64,000 nucleotides of DNA, taken from the NCBI GenBank assembly GCA_009667805.1, contig CM019066.1:8556001-8620000 (forward strand), given 5' to 3'. Below, one piece after another: positions 53,856-64,000 of this stretch (positions are counted from its first letter, which is position 1; every line of letters begins with the position of its first letter). Origin of the DNA: Leptobrachium leishanense (Eukaryota > Chordata > Amphibia > Anura > Megophryidae). The notes beneath the pieces were generated by a model. That model saw only the letters and a program-made list of their open reading frames with translations, did not search any database and was not told where the DNA came from. Position numbers and translations under genes: made by a program.

Positions 53856-54421
53856 TTAAAGCACCTATTGTTACTTTCATCCAAAGCCTGCATAAATTTC
53901 ACAATAATTTAGCCCAAAAAAAATCACTAAACTTGTTCTGCGTGTCCTAAAATGTCTTCTCATACAGGCTGCCGCCACAAGCAGTTGTTTATGAATAGAT
54001 TAAAGGAAAAGCATTTACCGTCATTTTAAATGTCATTTTTTTGTTTTTAAATGTTTCTATACATCCTAGAAATCCGCCACTTCACGGGCAGATTATGGGG
54101 ACCTCCTAGGCACGATATTTGAAGGAATTTTTGGTTTTTATTTTTAACCCTTATTTCATGGAAAAACTCACTGTCCCTTTAAAAACGTTTTTTTTTTTTA
54201 CTTTTTGTCCTTGTTTCCTGTCCCCCAGGGCACTACCCGGACCCCCATACACCTTTTATGGCAAATATCTAGCATATATGCCCTCTTGGAGGGCACTTTA
54301 AAAATCGAATTTTCAGCCCCATTGACTTGTATTGAGTTTGTGTTCGAGTTCGAACATTTGGAAAGTTTGAGTTCGAATGCAAACCGAACTCGGGGGTGTT
54401 TGGCTCATTCCTAGTGGTGAT

Positions 54422-55301
54422 ATGATAATGCAGACATTGTGCAAAATGAGGAACACCATCAGGAGTATAGAACATGACATTCTAGCAATATTTCTGTGAA
54501 GGATAAACAAATACAAGAAGAAATAAAACAGTAAATGTAAATTGTTTTAGTCATTTAATTATCTCAGAATTGCAATCGCCATACACAATTTCTGTTCTAC
54601 CTTATATTTTATAGTTATCTACACATCCCATGTTTCAAATAATACTATAATTTTTATAATATATATATATTTAACATCATCATCAACATCCTTGGCTCCT
54701 GAATCTGCGCAAATAAACATTTTTACTAAAGTCTTTGTGCAACTGCCACAATTTGGCTGGGAAACTAAGTTGAGCTATATGTGTGTGACAATAAAATACT
54801 TTTTACTTTCAGCACAAAAAACCCTAATTTACAGTTGATTTGGGACTGCACAGCATTGCAAGTGATGCATAGCCACATTACATTCAATGTGTGTTGCGGT
54901 TACTGAGCCATATCATGTCAAGATGTTTTTAAAATTACACAACGGTGAGTTTTCTACTGACACACAGAACAAAAATGAATGCGTTGCATTAGTCAGCACT
55001 AATGTATAAATGTGTAACATATGATGCTATTAGACATTTAACATAGCCCCCTGAATGTAATGTTCTGAAACAGTAGCAGAACACTGTGTGCTGAGGGGCA
55101 TTTTCTAATGAGAACATTCTTAACTGAACCAGAAACACCTATATATCTCAGCTACAAAGCACCGCAAAGCAGTTAGTGTTTACACAACATAATACAGTAC
55201 AAAGTACTTGATTATAAGCAAGACTGTGTTCAAACTGAAAATTTTTAGTAAATAAAAGTAGAATAACATGCTACAGGATGATTTTCAGTAATGGGTAATA
55301 G
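54422..55301. other. No gene seen
   Basis: AT-rich non-coding sequence with a short TA run near 54655-54670. Confidence 0.4.
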
Positions 55302-55305
55302 TTAA

Positions 55306-55703
55306 CCTCCCTAGTGTTCCGATTTTGACACATTTCATATGTCAGAATCGGAACAATTTATTTGGCCCCCTAGCGGTATTAGAGTGTGGCTCGGGGTTAA
55401 ATGCATTGCTGAAAGCGGTAACTCCTAGCCACACTCGGGCTGAATACATACCTGTCCCTGCGCTCCCTCGTTCTCCCCCGCAATCTCCTCCGGCGATTGC
55501 AACATCCTACTTCCTGGATCCCTTCTCACGAGAAGAGAACCAGGAAGCAGAACGCCGCGATCGCCGGAGGAGAATGCGATCATAGAGGTCAGCGAGGCAG
55601 CGCTGGGATAGGTATGTATCCAGCCCGAGTGTGGCTTGGTTGTTACCTCTTTCGGCAATGAAAGTTAACACCGAGCCACACTCGGGAACAACGTCAGGGA
55701 GGT
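55306..55703. mobile_element. piggyBac-like MITE (TTAACCTCCCT family)
   Basis: 398 bp between TTAA at 55302-55305 and 55704-55707. Ends CCTCCCTAGTGTTCCGAT and (reversed) ACCTCCCTGACGTTGTTCCC. The interior shows the motif GAGTGTGGCTCGGGGTTAA and its inverted partner near 55670-55686, plus CTCCTCCGGCGAT paired with ATCGCCGGAGGAG. I recognise the TTAACCTCCCT...GAGTGTGGCTCGGGG pattern as an abundant frog repeat. No coding capacity. Confidence 0.78.
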
Positions 55704-55745
55704 TTAACAAGCAATAAAAAGAAAACAAAGCATTTAGATAGCCAT

Positions 55746-56135
55746 TAGGGATGTGCATGACTGAAAAATTTGTTTCGCTTAGTTTCGTTTCGTTACGTTT
55801 TTAAATAATTTAGTTTTTGGAATTTTGTAGCTAATTTCGTTTTGTATTTTGTTTAGTTTAGTTTCAGTGAAACAAATTTAATTGGTTTCATAAAGTCCTT
55901 TGCTGACTATTACTTGTATTTTAAGTTAAGATCAATTCGATAGTTGATATGAATTATTCAAATTTTTCTTATATGATGATGACAGAGTGTAAAACGAAAT
56001 AAATTCATTATATACCATTTTGTTTTGTTTCAAATTCGTATTCGTATCAATTCGTCATTCGGAAGTACTTCTGAATACGAATTATCGAATTTCATTCCAA
56101 ATTCCGAATTTTTCCGAAACGAATGCACATCTCTA
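55746..56135. mobile_element. hAT MITE (TAGRNATGTGC family), copy 4
   Basis: 390 bp, starts TAGGGATGTGCATG and ends TGCACATCTCTA, with a perfect 8-bp duplication ATAGCCAT at 55738-55745 and 56136-56143. The interior has TTTCGTTTCGTTACG and its inverted counterpart. The shortest copy of this family in the window. Confidence 0.9.
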
Positions 56136-56143
56136 ATAGCCAT

Positions 56144-57009
56144 GTCATTGATTAATTTGTCATTTTATGTTCAGGTGCATAAATTTCAAGTAGATCTCAA
56201 ATGTATAAAGCATAATGTTCTCATGGATACGTTGTGACCCAACTCGCAGACCCACAGGAACAGAGATAGGCAATGCTGCCTAAACATTTAGGTTGCACCA
56301 ACGTGCTACACATGTCAATGTTGAAAATGTAATTAATCCATGTCATACTCATTAAGAATATTGACAAAGGACGGGTATGAATAAAAGAGCTAAACTAACC
56401 CTTCTTTTCTGTACCACATTGAAGTAAAGTGTTTTATATGTTTTCAATTTATTTTTCAAGTTAATTTTTGAGGAAACTGAAGATGTTTTAGATAACAACA
56501 GTTATGAAAGGCACTAATTGTAACTGAACAGCTGATAATGTGCTGTTACCACAAGACATATGCGGTCATTGCTATGACAAAGACGTTCTAATGACTTCAG
56601 CTCTGAAGAAGGATTTCCATGCTTTAAGAACTACACAACGTCTCTCTATAATACAGTGTATAAAAAGAACTGAAACTGATGAGAAACGCTTCTACTTTGA
56701 GGATTTCCTATAAGTCAAACTCTAGAAGGAGAGATGTCTTATCTTTCCAATAAAGTTTTTTAAGGGTAGAACTGCTTCAATGGGGAGAAACCTTTGGAAA
56801 GTTGCATATTCAGTGTAAATTCAGGTGAGGTTTCCCAAACGCCTGCGGCCACATTCACTTTCTTTTCAGATGTCATGGTGGATGGCCTCTTCTGCTATGG
56901 TCAAACAATCAGTTGACAGCCAGCTATGCAAGCAGAACAAGCATTACTGGGAAGGTGATTGTCATTGTTTCCATTTGTCTCAATTTAATTCAGATTATCA
57001 CAGAGCACC
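56144..57009. other. No gene seen
   Basis: Non-coding. The plus-strand frame at 56825-57112 has no recognisable domain. Confidence 0.4.
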
Positions 57010-57190
57010 GGTAATAAGGGGATTGCCACTTCTCATTGGCCTGCGTCATAACACCACACCCCCTGCCGGCCGACGCATCATTCTCTGGAGCCTGCAAGGT
57101 CCGCCAATATAAACCAGCTGCCGGCAAGCATCCAGCAAGGGAGACGCTGCCGGCCCCCGGGTACCGAAGGAGCCAGGAGCCCTAAATGTG
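57010..57190 (+). promoter_or_regulatory. GC-rich promoter-like block, possible LTR fragment
   Basis: A CATTGGC CCAAT-type box near 57036, a GC-rich stretch with GCCGGC motifs, then CCAATATAAACC near 57103. The plan resembles the LTR promoters at 997 and 28880. No TG...CA ends or duplication found. 57191-57661 beyond it shows no gene. Confidence 0.3.
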
Positions 57191-57661
57191 ATAAGTGCAA
57201 GATGAAGAATACAAGTATAACAATCTTTAAAAAAATGGTAAAAACATTAAATTAATGAAAAATTGCTATAACAATATATATGCACTGTAGAAAATTGTTA
57301 CTACTGTGTCGCCAAAAATAACACAAATGTTGACTTCTTTGGTAAAAAAATAAGGTGGATTCCTTGATACAAAAATAACTTAAAAATATATACTTCTGTT
57401 CAGCTTAATAATGATGTACATAAAGATAGAGAGGGGGTGATGTTCAGCTAGGCAGTATATAAAAGAATGTACACTAAAGAAAGACTGTCCCCAGTTTATT
57501 TTGACTTTTATGCTGAAATCATCAATAGTATGTGAACAAGACTCCACTAACTGATACTGTTCATCTCATACAAAAAGCTGCGAGACTAATCAAAACCATC
57601 TGTTCATATCAGATCACACCGTAATGTGTATGTATAGTTATGAGCAATGAATATGAAATAT

Positions 57662-58181
57662 ATATGATGCTGCACTACAAATTTTTGGATGCGGTGCGTT
57701 TGTTAAAAATCACGTAATTTTCCCCCAAAAAAAATGTAACGAGTCCCCATTTCTAATTTTTTTAACAAGCACAACTCATAGAAAATATAACCGCAAACGC
57801 TCGCATGTTAAAAAAAACACTTTACGTTGTAAATGATTCAAAATTTTAATTTTATTGCATTTTTTGTTATAATATTCAGACAGGACATGACGTATACATA
57901 TAATGATATATTATGAATCTGCCGAGTCTGCCGTAAAGAACGATATAGAATATGTCTGGGTCATATAATAAAATATGGCTTCAAAACGCGGTTAATCATG
58001 ATGATAGGCATAAGGCTATCCTAAACAAAAGATAAATCCAGGTAAAGTATCCATGTAATTGGGCAGACTAGATGGGCCGAAAGGTTCTTATCTGCCGACA
58101 TTTTCTATGTTTCTATGAGCGAAACCGGTAAAAATGAGCTCAGCACACAGGCGTGAAATGGCTCAGCAGCGAAAGGGTTAA
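57662..58181. mobile_element. piggyBac-like element remnant (hairpin-array family)
   Basis: Matches the AT-rich right half of 11203-12423 in the same orientation: GGATGCGGTGCGTTTGTTAA, ACGAGTCCCCATTTCTAA, CTGCCGAGTCTGCCG, GATGATA/GAGCGAAA. It ends GCTCAGCAGCGAAAGGG with TTAA at 58178-58181. The GC-rich hairpin half is missing. A 114-bp insert interrupts it. Confidence 0.65.
58004..58117 (+). repeat. SINE-like insert
   Basis: A 114-bp segment ATAGGCATAAGGCTATCC...GGGCAGACTAGATGGGCCGA...TCTGCCGACATTTTCTATGTTTCTATG splits GATGATG|AGCGAAA of the host repeat. The GCAGACTAGATGGGCCGA...TTCTATGTTTCTATG tail is one I recognise as a common amphibian retroposon 3' end. Only a 3-bp ATG is shared at its edges. 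Confidence 0.55.
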
Positions 58182-58537
58182 AATACTAAGAAACAATTAA
58201 ATAAAAATTCTTTTTAATCTGCAGCAAAATGTCTCAAGGGTTTAATAAATATTTAATTAAAAAACGGGAATATTTTTAACATCGAAACCTGTGGAATTTG
58301 CCTGATTAAATCTGCTGAATGAAACCAACGAAAATCAGGGCATTTAACTAACTTTTCACTGCTGTTCGGTGTCTCTGAATAGATTAACCATTGCTTCCTG
58401 TATGGGGGATTTCACTGCCGACAAAAAGGCACTGTATTTCGGCAAAATTTGGCAAACCGCCTCCTTTTTGAATAGCCAAATGGTTATTTGTTCGGTGCAA
58501 TTTCAGAGCCAGTTCGGCTCTTTTTTGAATAACCCTG
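58182..58537. mobile_element. Harbinger-like element (CAGGGTTATTC family), partial copy D
   Basis: Carries, in the orientation of copy C, CGGGAATATTTTTAAC, TCAGGGCATTT, the TCACTGCTGTTCGGTG block, and ends TTCGGCTCTTTTTTGAATAACCCTG followed by TTA (58538-58540). The left half is absent; it abuts the TTAA of the preceding element. Confidence 0.6.
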
Positions 58538-58828
58538 TTAGTTTTAAACAAAAAGTGCTTGAATGTAGAGTGTTTAATATATTCTTATGGCCATATAGTC
58601 AAAGACAAAACCTTGACTATAACGAGATAAGGGTGAAAATTACTACATTGTTCCTTTTCATGTTTACGCATCAAAGTTTATTAACAGTTGGAATTTCACC
58701 ATGTTTGTGATGCACATGGTCACTAATGCAGGGTTTTTAAAAAAATAAATAATAGTTTAAATCATGAATAAAATGAAAGCAGACAAACCAATACAATAAT
58801 TAGAGAAAATTAGAACAATTAACATTTA
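58538..58828. other. No gene seen
   Basis: Short unassigned AT-rich stretch. Confidence 0.4.
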
Positions 58829-59507
58829 GGGCTAGATTACATTCCTAATGCTAAAATGTGGATGATAACAGGGAGAACACGCGCCTGCAGGTTTCCCCGT
58901 AGCGTCCCCATTTTACCGTTAGCTTATGTAGCAGGTGCTACTTCAGCACCTCGGTGATACTCACAGTAGCAGTTCTGGGCCGCCATGAGTATCGCCTCCT
59001 GTAGTCCATAGGATTCATGGAGGGTTGCACTGCCGTGCCTCGAACCCTGCATTATCCCGCTCTCGCAAGATCGCACAGCATCATGGATTGATCGCGGAGA
59101 GGGGGACTATCTGTCTACAGTCTCACTCTGCTCCCGGTGCCAAGAAGTGGTAGATCGGGCCGCTGTTCTCGCCATGGGAGGAGTATCGGATTTATTGGGG
59201 GATTTAGTGGGTGGTAAATGATTCTGCAAAAGCGCAACCTAAAAGCTGGTGCTAAATGATAACGGTAAAAATATGTTTTGCCCCTTGGTGCAGTAATTAG
59301 CGCTAGGACTTTGTAATACCTTACTTTTCCTAATGCTGATTACTGATTGCACATCCTATACTTAATATGGGGAGCGCAAAGTACAGTAAGCTCGCGCAAG
59401 GTAGCGCAATCACCGATGCACTGATTTTTACCTTGATTAGCGTTAGGAAGGTAATCGGGGGGTAAGCGTTAAAGTCACTTATCCTGACATTAACGTTTTC
59501 ATAGCCC
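58829..59507. mobile_element. GGGCCC-terminal transposon family, copy 3 (uninterrupted)
   Basis: Left end GGGCTAGATTACATTCCTAA, reversed right end GGGCTATGAAAACGTTAATG. The flanks are TTA and TTC, so a 3-bp duplication is possible but imperfect. It shares block order with 2201-3736: CTCGCAAGATC, ACTCTGCTCCCGG, AGATCGGGCC, GGTGCTAAATGA, TTAGCGCTAGGA, TGCTGATTACTGATTGCAC. 679 bp gives the family's uninterrupted size. Confidence 0.6.
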
Positions 59508-59593
59508 TTCGTGTGCTACAGTACTTATTTTGCTGCTAATTGCACGCTATAGAAATTTAAGTAGAAATTTTTGTCAATTCATTTCAATATTCT

Positions 59594-60468
59594 TTATTTT
59601 TTTAAAGACTTTATTTCAAGGTAAACAGGGCGGTACATAGATACGACAATCAATATAGTACAATATGCATGCCTGATAGACCACATCTGTCACTATTTTT
59701 AGAAAAACACAACCAGTTCTGGTATTTCCAGAGGAGAGGGGGAGAAGATAGAGAAAGCAGAGGCAGAGGAAGGGTTACATCAAACACTGACAAACAAAAC
59801 ACTAAACAAGGGCACAGAACGACAAACACAAGAAGGCACCTGTAAATGGTGAATATCGGGGGATCTCCCCCCAACATGGCGAGGCCACAGCAGCCCAAGA
59901 GGTGCAAAGCAAGAACCAGAGTCGTAGGTAGGGACCATTACCTGCCGAACGAATCTCAAGCGTCCCACACCTTATAATAAGCAGACATAGTGAAATGAAT
60001 CGTGGTAGAGAGTTCATCGTGATCCATTATTTGAACCAGGAGCCTCTGAGGAGGCAAGGAGGGAGAGCGCCACTTCTCAGCCACAGCTTTTATTGCGGCT
60101 AGGAGAATTTTAAAGAGTAGGTGGTTGTGGTGAAGGAAAAGAACCAGCATCGGCAGTGCGAAAAGGTAGTTCCAGGGATCCCTGGTGACTCCAGGGCCAA
60201 ATACTGATTCTATCAAAACCTGCTCTGAGTCCCAATATTTAAGATCTTCGGACAGTCCCAGCACATGTGAGCCTGAGTCCCCCTGCCGCCACACCCCCTC
60301 CAGCAGTCATCCAGCACAGATTGATGAGCCTTGTGCAGGAAGACCGGGTTAGTGTACCAGCGCATCAGGGTCTTCATGGACTGTTCCTGTAGCGTGGTGT
60401 AAATAGACACTTGGCGTGTAGCCTCCCAAATGTCAAGCCAGTATTCGCCGTCCAATGAAGAGCCTAGG
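59594..60468 (-). mobile_element. 5'-truncated L1-type LINE insertion (ORF2 C-terminus)
   Basis: Flanked by an 11-bp duplication TTCAATATTCT (59583-59593 and 60469-60479). Read on the minus strand, it opens LDGEYWLDIWEATRQVSIYT with LMRWYTNPVFLHKAHQ and the cysteine motif CWRGCGGRGTQAHMCWDCPK, typical of the L1 ORF2 C-terminus. After a frame change near 60240 it continues KYWDSEQVLIESVFG...FKILLAAIKAVAEKWRSPS and ends KVWDA. A non-coding 3' tail of about 360 bp ends in AAATAAAG plus an A-rich run next to the duplication. It is dead on arrival, as most L1 copies are. Confidence 0.85.
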
Positions 60469-60479
60469 TTCAATATTCT

Positions 60480-61430
60480 ACTTTTAACCTCACATTTGAG
60501 CCTTCATTCAAATAATGCCAACTGATATAAAAATGTCTCAATCAAAATTAAAGCAGCTCCTATATTATACTACAAGTGTTGACAAGCTGACAGTAAACAC
60601 CTAGTTATGGCTGCAATGCTGTCATGGCTCATTGTGCTGCACAGTACATTAACTTCACAGGAAATAAAACTGGGAAATGTTGATTAACAGAGCAAAATAC
60701 AGACTGTGTCTCCAGATGTTTATTTTTGCCATTTATTGATGTTCTTGACCAATTAGTTCCACGTTCATGTTTCGATGTTCATGCACAACTAAAGTCAATA
60801 CAAGCCTCATTGCTCACTAAACATAGTTCAATTTTTTCAACTACAATCTCAATAAATGGTACATTATATGTTTATATTGTTGTGTACTTTTGAAGAACGT
60901 CAGTAATGGTTATAGAATAATGATAAGTATTTAAATGAGTTTTCTATCAAAAATGTGCAATCACTGTCTTGGCTTGATTATGCATTGCAAAACAAATGGA
61001 AAGACCACACATCATCTGAATGACCACTTCCAATGAGTATCCTCATATGGCAAAAATACTATTTAATTTCATTGGTGTTTCTGCGATGCATTCATGCCTA
61101 GCGCTAGGTAGACACATTTATTGACTGCAGCCATGGTGCACATAGGATGCCTTATTCCACCCTTGCCGTTAACAGCTGTATGCATAATGACTCCAGTACT
61201 TCACAGCTAGAGTTCCTACTCCACCCTCACCTATTTGGCTCCTTACTGTAGGTTAAAGGTTTCTATACTTTGTGAACTTTGTAATAGGAGCCTTTAATTT
61301 GCAGCCAGAATTAGATGAACAACCGATTTCCAGCTTGCTCGTTCATCTCTGGAGTTCACATTTCTTAAAAGAAATACTGACTTCCAGAACCTGGTATTAA
61401 GTGTTTTTGCTTTTGCTCTGCAGGTCCACC
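60480..61430. other. No gene seen
   Basis: Non-coding; no repeats recognised. Confidence 0.4.
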
Positions 61431-61438
61431 GTGTAGAC

Positions 61439-61622
61439 CAGTGGTTCCCAACCCTGGTCCTCAGGTCCCCCCAACAGGTCAGGTTTTCCAGATATCTGTA
61501 GCACAGCACAGGTGATATGATTTGCCGCTCAGTGATTGCAGGATTCAGTCTGCATTTCCCCAAGGTGATCCTCAAAACCTGGCCTGTTGGGGGTACTTGA
61601 GGACCGCAGTTGGGAACCACTG
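61439..61622. mobile_element. Short hAT MITE (CAGTGGTTCCCAA family)
   Basis: 184 bp. Ends CAGTGGTTCCCAACCCTGGT and (reversed) CAGTGGTTCCCAACTGCGGT, continuing CCTCA on both sides, with a perfect 8-bp duplication GTGTAGAC at 61431-61438 and 61623-61630. CAGTGGTTCCCAA ends are shared by vertebrate hAT/Charlie-type MITEs. Confidence 0.9.
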
Positions 61623-61630
61623 GTGTAGAC

Positions 61631-62780
61631 ATCTGCCACACACACACAGTAATGCATACAAAATTGAAGAACAAGGGAACAAATTGATGGATAAATTCGA
61701 CCCACTGTATCACGCATTCATTGTTCATTTCATCAATTCGTTGAAAGTCCTTTTTCCCTGTAGGGTTAATTCTCAGCTGTCTGCTGATTAAGACTGCCCT
61801 GCCTTTATAGGTACTGTGGTTCCCTCTGGGACAGCAGTCTTTTTTGCTGGGAGCAGCAATGGCGGAGACAAGCCCTGACGTTGCTAAGGGAAGTACAAGT
61901 TCTTTACTTTACTGGCAAGCGGCTTAGCTGCCCAGTACTATAAGTGAGGGGAGAACAAATGTTCAAAAAGTCTCTGAATAAGGAGTAGGCTTTTGATTTA
62001 TGTTTGTTTGCTTGTTTATTTGGATATACTGCCTGTATCGTAGCTGCAAAATGAAGCGAAGCCTTGAAAACTGAATGGTCTGTCCAGAGGCTAGTCAGAA
62101 AAGGACAATATTGCAGAGGTGGTTGAGGCAAGATGAGAAGAGCGATTGGATGTAAAGTGACATAAATGTCACTTTGTGCAGAATTTTGACACAGTTTGTG
62201 AACATATATAGCATTTTTCGCTTATCTTGAAGCACAGTATAAAAATGTTGGGTATCGATAAGAAACAACACTCCAAGATAACTTAAGAGACTGCAAACAG
62301 ATTTCATTTCTGATTCCTGTCACTCAGCCATAATTCTACAAGTGATTTGTACACTTCTCAGGACTGGAACCTTAGTGAATCGATCCCACAGAAACAGCTC
62401 CTAAAGCTATGTAGCCTAGACGTCTGCATCCCCTTATTACATAAGTACATCTTCCAGGAACACAGGTCATTTGAAAAGTTCATTTGGAAGATAAAACAAG
62501 TTGAAAAGACTCGTTAAATGTTTTCATGCCCAAATAAGTCACTCCTTCCAAAATGAATAAGATAGAAAACAGAATCAGGATATATGGATTTGGTTAAAAC
62601 TAACAATGATAATTAAACCTATCTGATTGCAGACATTCATTTTACCTGAGATATACAGGCAGAAAATCAAGCTGGCAAACATGGATGGATATTTTATGTG
62701 TTGAAGCCAGTCTTTCCAATAATACGCTAATGTCATGCCAAATAAAGCATGGTTTAAAGAATTAGGAGAATGCCCGTAAC
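61631..62780. other. No gene seen
   Basis: Non-coding sequence without recognised structure. Confidence 0.4.
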
Positions 62781-63441
62781 CAGAGGCGTAACTAGAAACC
62801 TCAGGGCCCAAGTGCAGGAACCATGACGGGCCCCCCCACCCACCCTAGGAATAAACATATTTTGCCCCCCCTCCCGTCAACATGCATTGGTCCCCCTCCA
62901 GGTCCACAATGTTCACTTCAGACAATGTGTCCCATTTTTTACAGGTCCACTATGACCGCTTCAGTCCATCCCATTTTAATGTAACATGCACTATTTGTAT
63001 CTCACAGAGCTCCACAGCAATAAAACTCACAGTAATGTGCGCTGTGTATGAACGTATCACAGAGCTCCACAGCAATAAATCTCACAGTAATGTGCAGTGT
63101 GTAGGAGCGTATCACAGAGCGGAACAGCAATAAAACTCACAGCAATATGTGGTGTGTAAGAGCGTATCAAAGAGCACTATAGCAATAAAACTCACAGCAA
63201 TAGGTGGTGTGTATGAGCATATCACAGAGCAGCACAGCAATAAACCTCACAGTAATATGTGGTGTGTATGAGCGTATCACAGAGCTCCAAAGTAAAACTC
63301 ACAAATATGTATAGAATAAATGTAAAAAAGAATTAAATACATTAAATATAGGCAAGGCCCCAGGCTCAAGCAGGCGAGTGTGGGCCCCCTGGATTGAAGG
63401 GTGCGGTGGCACCCTCTGCACCCCTGAAAGTTATGCCCCTG
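62781..63441. mobile_element. hAT element (CAGAGGCGTAACT family)
   Basis: Begins CAGAGGCGTAACTAGAAACC and ends AAAGTTATGCCCCTG, an inverted pair of the CAGGGGCGTAACT type that is widespread in vertebrate hAT elements. Flanking octamers CCCGTAAC/CTTGTATC match at 5 of 8, consistent with a decayed duplication. GGGCCC-rich arms (62810-62825 and 63356-63385) are also inverted. The centre is a tandem array. 661 bp, non-coding. Confidence 0.78.
62999..63297. repeat. Tandem array of about 58-bp units inside a hAT element
   Basis: Five units each containing TATCACAGAGCTCCACAGCA, ATAAAACTCACAGTAAT and GTGGTGTGTATGAGCG variants; the last is truncated. The repeat explains the short open frame at 62882-63133. 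Confidence 0.9.
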
Positions 63442-64000
63442 CTTGTATCGTGTCTACTTATATGCAATCTTTAACCTATTGGTGTCCTAAGGACATTGTA
63501 AATGGAAAGATACATCAGGGGTGTATCCAGACACAAGTCGCATGGGGGGTGCACTCTACCAATTTTGGCTAAGAGCTGGTGTTCAGTTCACAGTGACAAG
63601 CAGGACACAACAAGTCTCAAGCTGTGCTCCTCACACTCACTTTTTTCCAGAACAATGCTGCACAGGGTCTGTCCCCCTACTGCTCAAGTGACCCGACAGA
63701 TTCTGCACAGCAATACTTTGCAGTCTACATTATGAAACATCATAGGTGTGCTGGATGTGCCTAGACACACCCTAATGGTGTGTGAAAAGTCCTATTTCAC
63801 CTCTTACATTGACATTTTAGATGTCCCTTATCTGGTTCATGAGGAATGGTATAAAACCTGACTGTAGCTCTGTTTACAGGATTGTTAATTAATGTGGGAG
63901 GACAGATTCCAGGCTGTCATTCAAACTGTTTTCTCACGTGAAAATTCCAGAGCCCATTTCCAAATGGATTTAATTTGCAATAAATTGTATTCCTTAGTGT
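63442..64000. other. No gene seen
   Basis: Non-coding to the window end; no repeats recognised. Confidence 0.4.

Larger units (their letters stand above)
48729..54413. mobile_element. hAT non-autonomous composite, copy Z (5.7 kb with passengers)
   Basis: Starts TAGGGATGAGCTGTTCGG and ends TTTGGCTCATTCCTA, with a perfect 8-bp duplication GTGGTGAT at 48721-48728 and 54414-54421. The left arm matches 20528-20910. The right arm (53859-54413) and the segment 53242-53427 match the left arm of X. Inside are a piggyBac-like remnant, a 34-bp minisatellite, a fragment of the CAGGGCCAGTGCT hAT, a Gypsy-like LTR element (50145-53208) and a Harbinger-like MITE (53428-53855). No transposase. The distant but identical octamers show that all passengers arrived within one hAT insertion or travelled with it. 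Confidence 0.85.

Noticed and set aside
61294..61728. 144-residue minus-strand frame
   Set aside because: It runs through the 184-bp hAT MITE and its flanks without any recognisable motif.

Overview
This window looks like intergenic or intronic DNA from a vertebrate, most probably an anuran amphibian. The evidence is AT-rich DNA with no recognisable host exon, a very high density of DNA transposons (hAT, PIF/Harbinger-like, piggyBac-like, Tc1), a chromodomain Gypsy retrotransposon, solo LTRs and a 5'-truncated L1. The TTAA-flanked repeats with CCTCCCT or CCCCTTCACTACC termini are of a kind I associate with frog genomes; that species call is inference. I found no rRNA, tRNA, CRISPR array, operon or host protein gene. 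Every coding sequence I can support belongs to a mobile element.

Layout. 1-5.6 kb: mostly unassigned DNA with a GC-rich LTR-like promoter fragment and a GGGCCC-ended transposon split by a Harbinger-like element. 5.6-12.9 kb: two hAT copies abutting each other. The first carries a decayed hAT transposase (minus strand) and a solo LTR. The second carries foldback elements, a 426-bp Harbinger-like MITE and a TTAA-flanked element holding ten near-perfect hairpins in about 610 bp. 13-20.2 kb: a cluster of TTAA-flanked repeats, a solo LTR and two hAT MITEs. 20.3-22.7 kb: a Harbinger-like element containing a hAT copy that itself contains a piggyBac-like remnant. 24.1-25.7 kb: a Tc1 element whose transposase is open except for one extra G. 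27.7-37.2 kb: a solo LTR split by a Tc1 element, which is split by a chromovirus (Gypsy) and by a hAT MITE. 37.5-38.8 kb: a TTAA element split by a Harbinger-like copy. 40.6-41.4 kb: a hAT element filled with a polypurine tract. 42.7-44.3 kb: a dead Tc1. 46.4-47.6 kb: a second GGGCCC-family element. 48.7-54.4 kb: a 5.7-kb hAT composite containing a gag-only, Gypsy-like LTR element and a third copy of the 426-bp MITE. 55-64 kb: further piggyBac-like, hAT and GGGCCC elements, and an L1 tail.

Many boundaries are supported by target-site duplications read directly from the sequence: 8 bp for hAT, TTA/TAA for Harbinger-like, TTAA for piggyBac-like, TA for Tc1, 5 bp for LTR elements and 11 bp for L1. 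These let the insertions be ordered in time. The two most unusual signals are the hairpin array at 11201-11814 and evidence that a hAT element carrying a piggyBac-like passenger spread as one unit.
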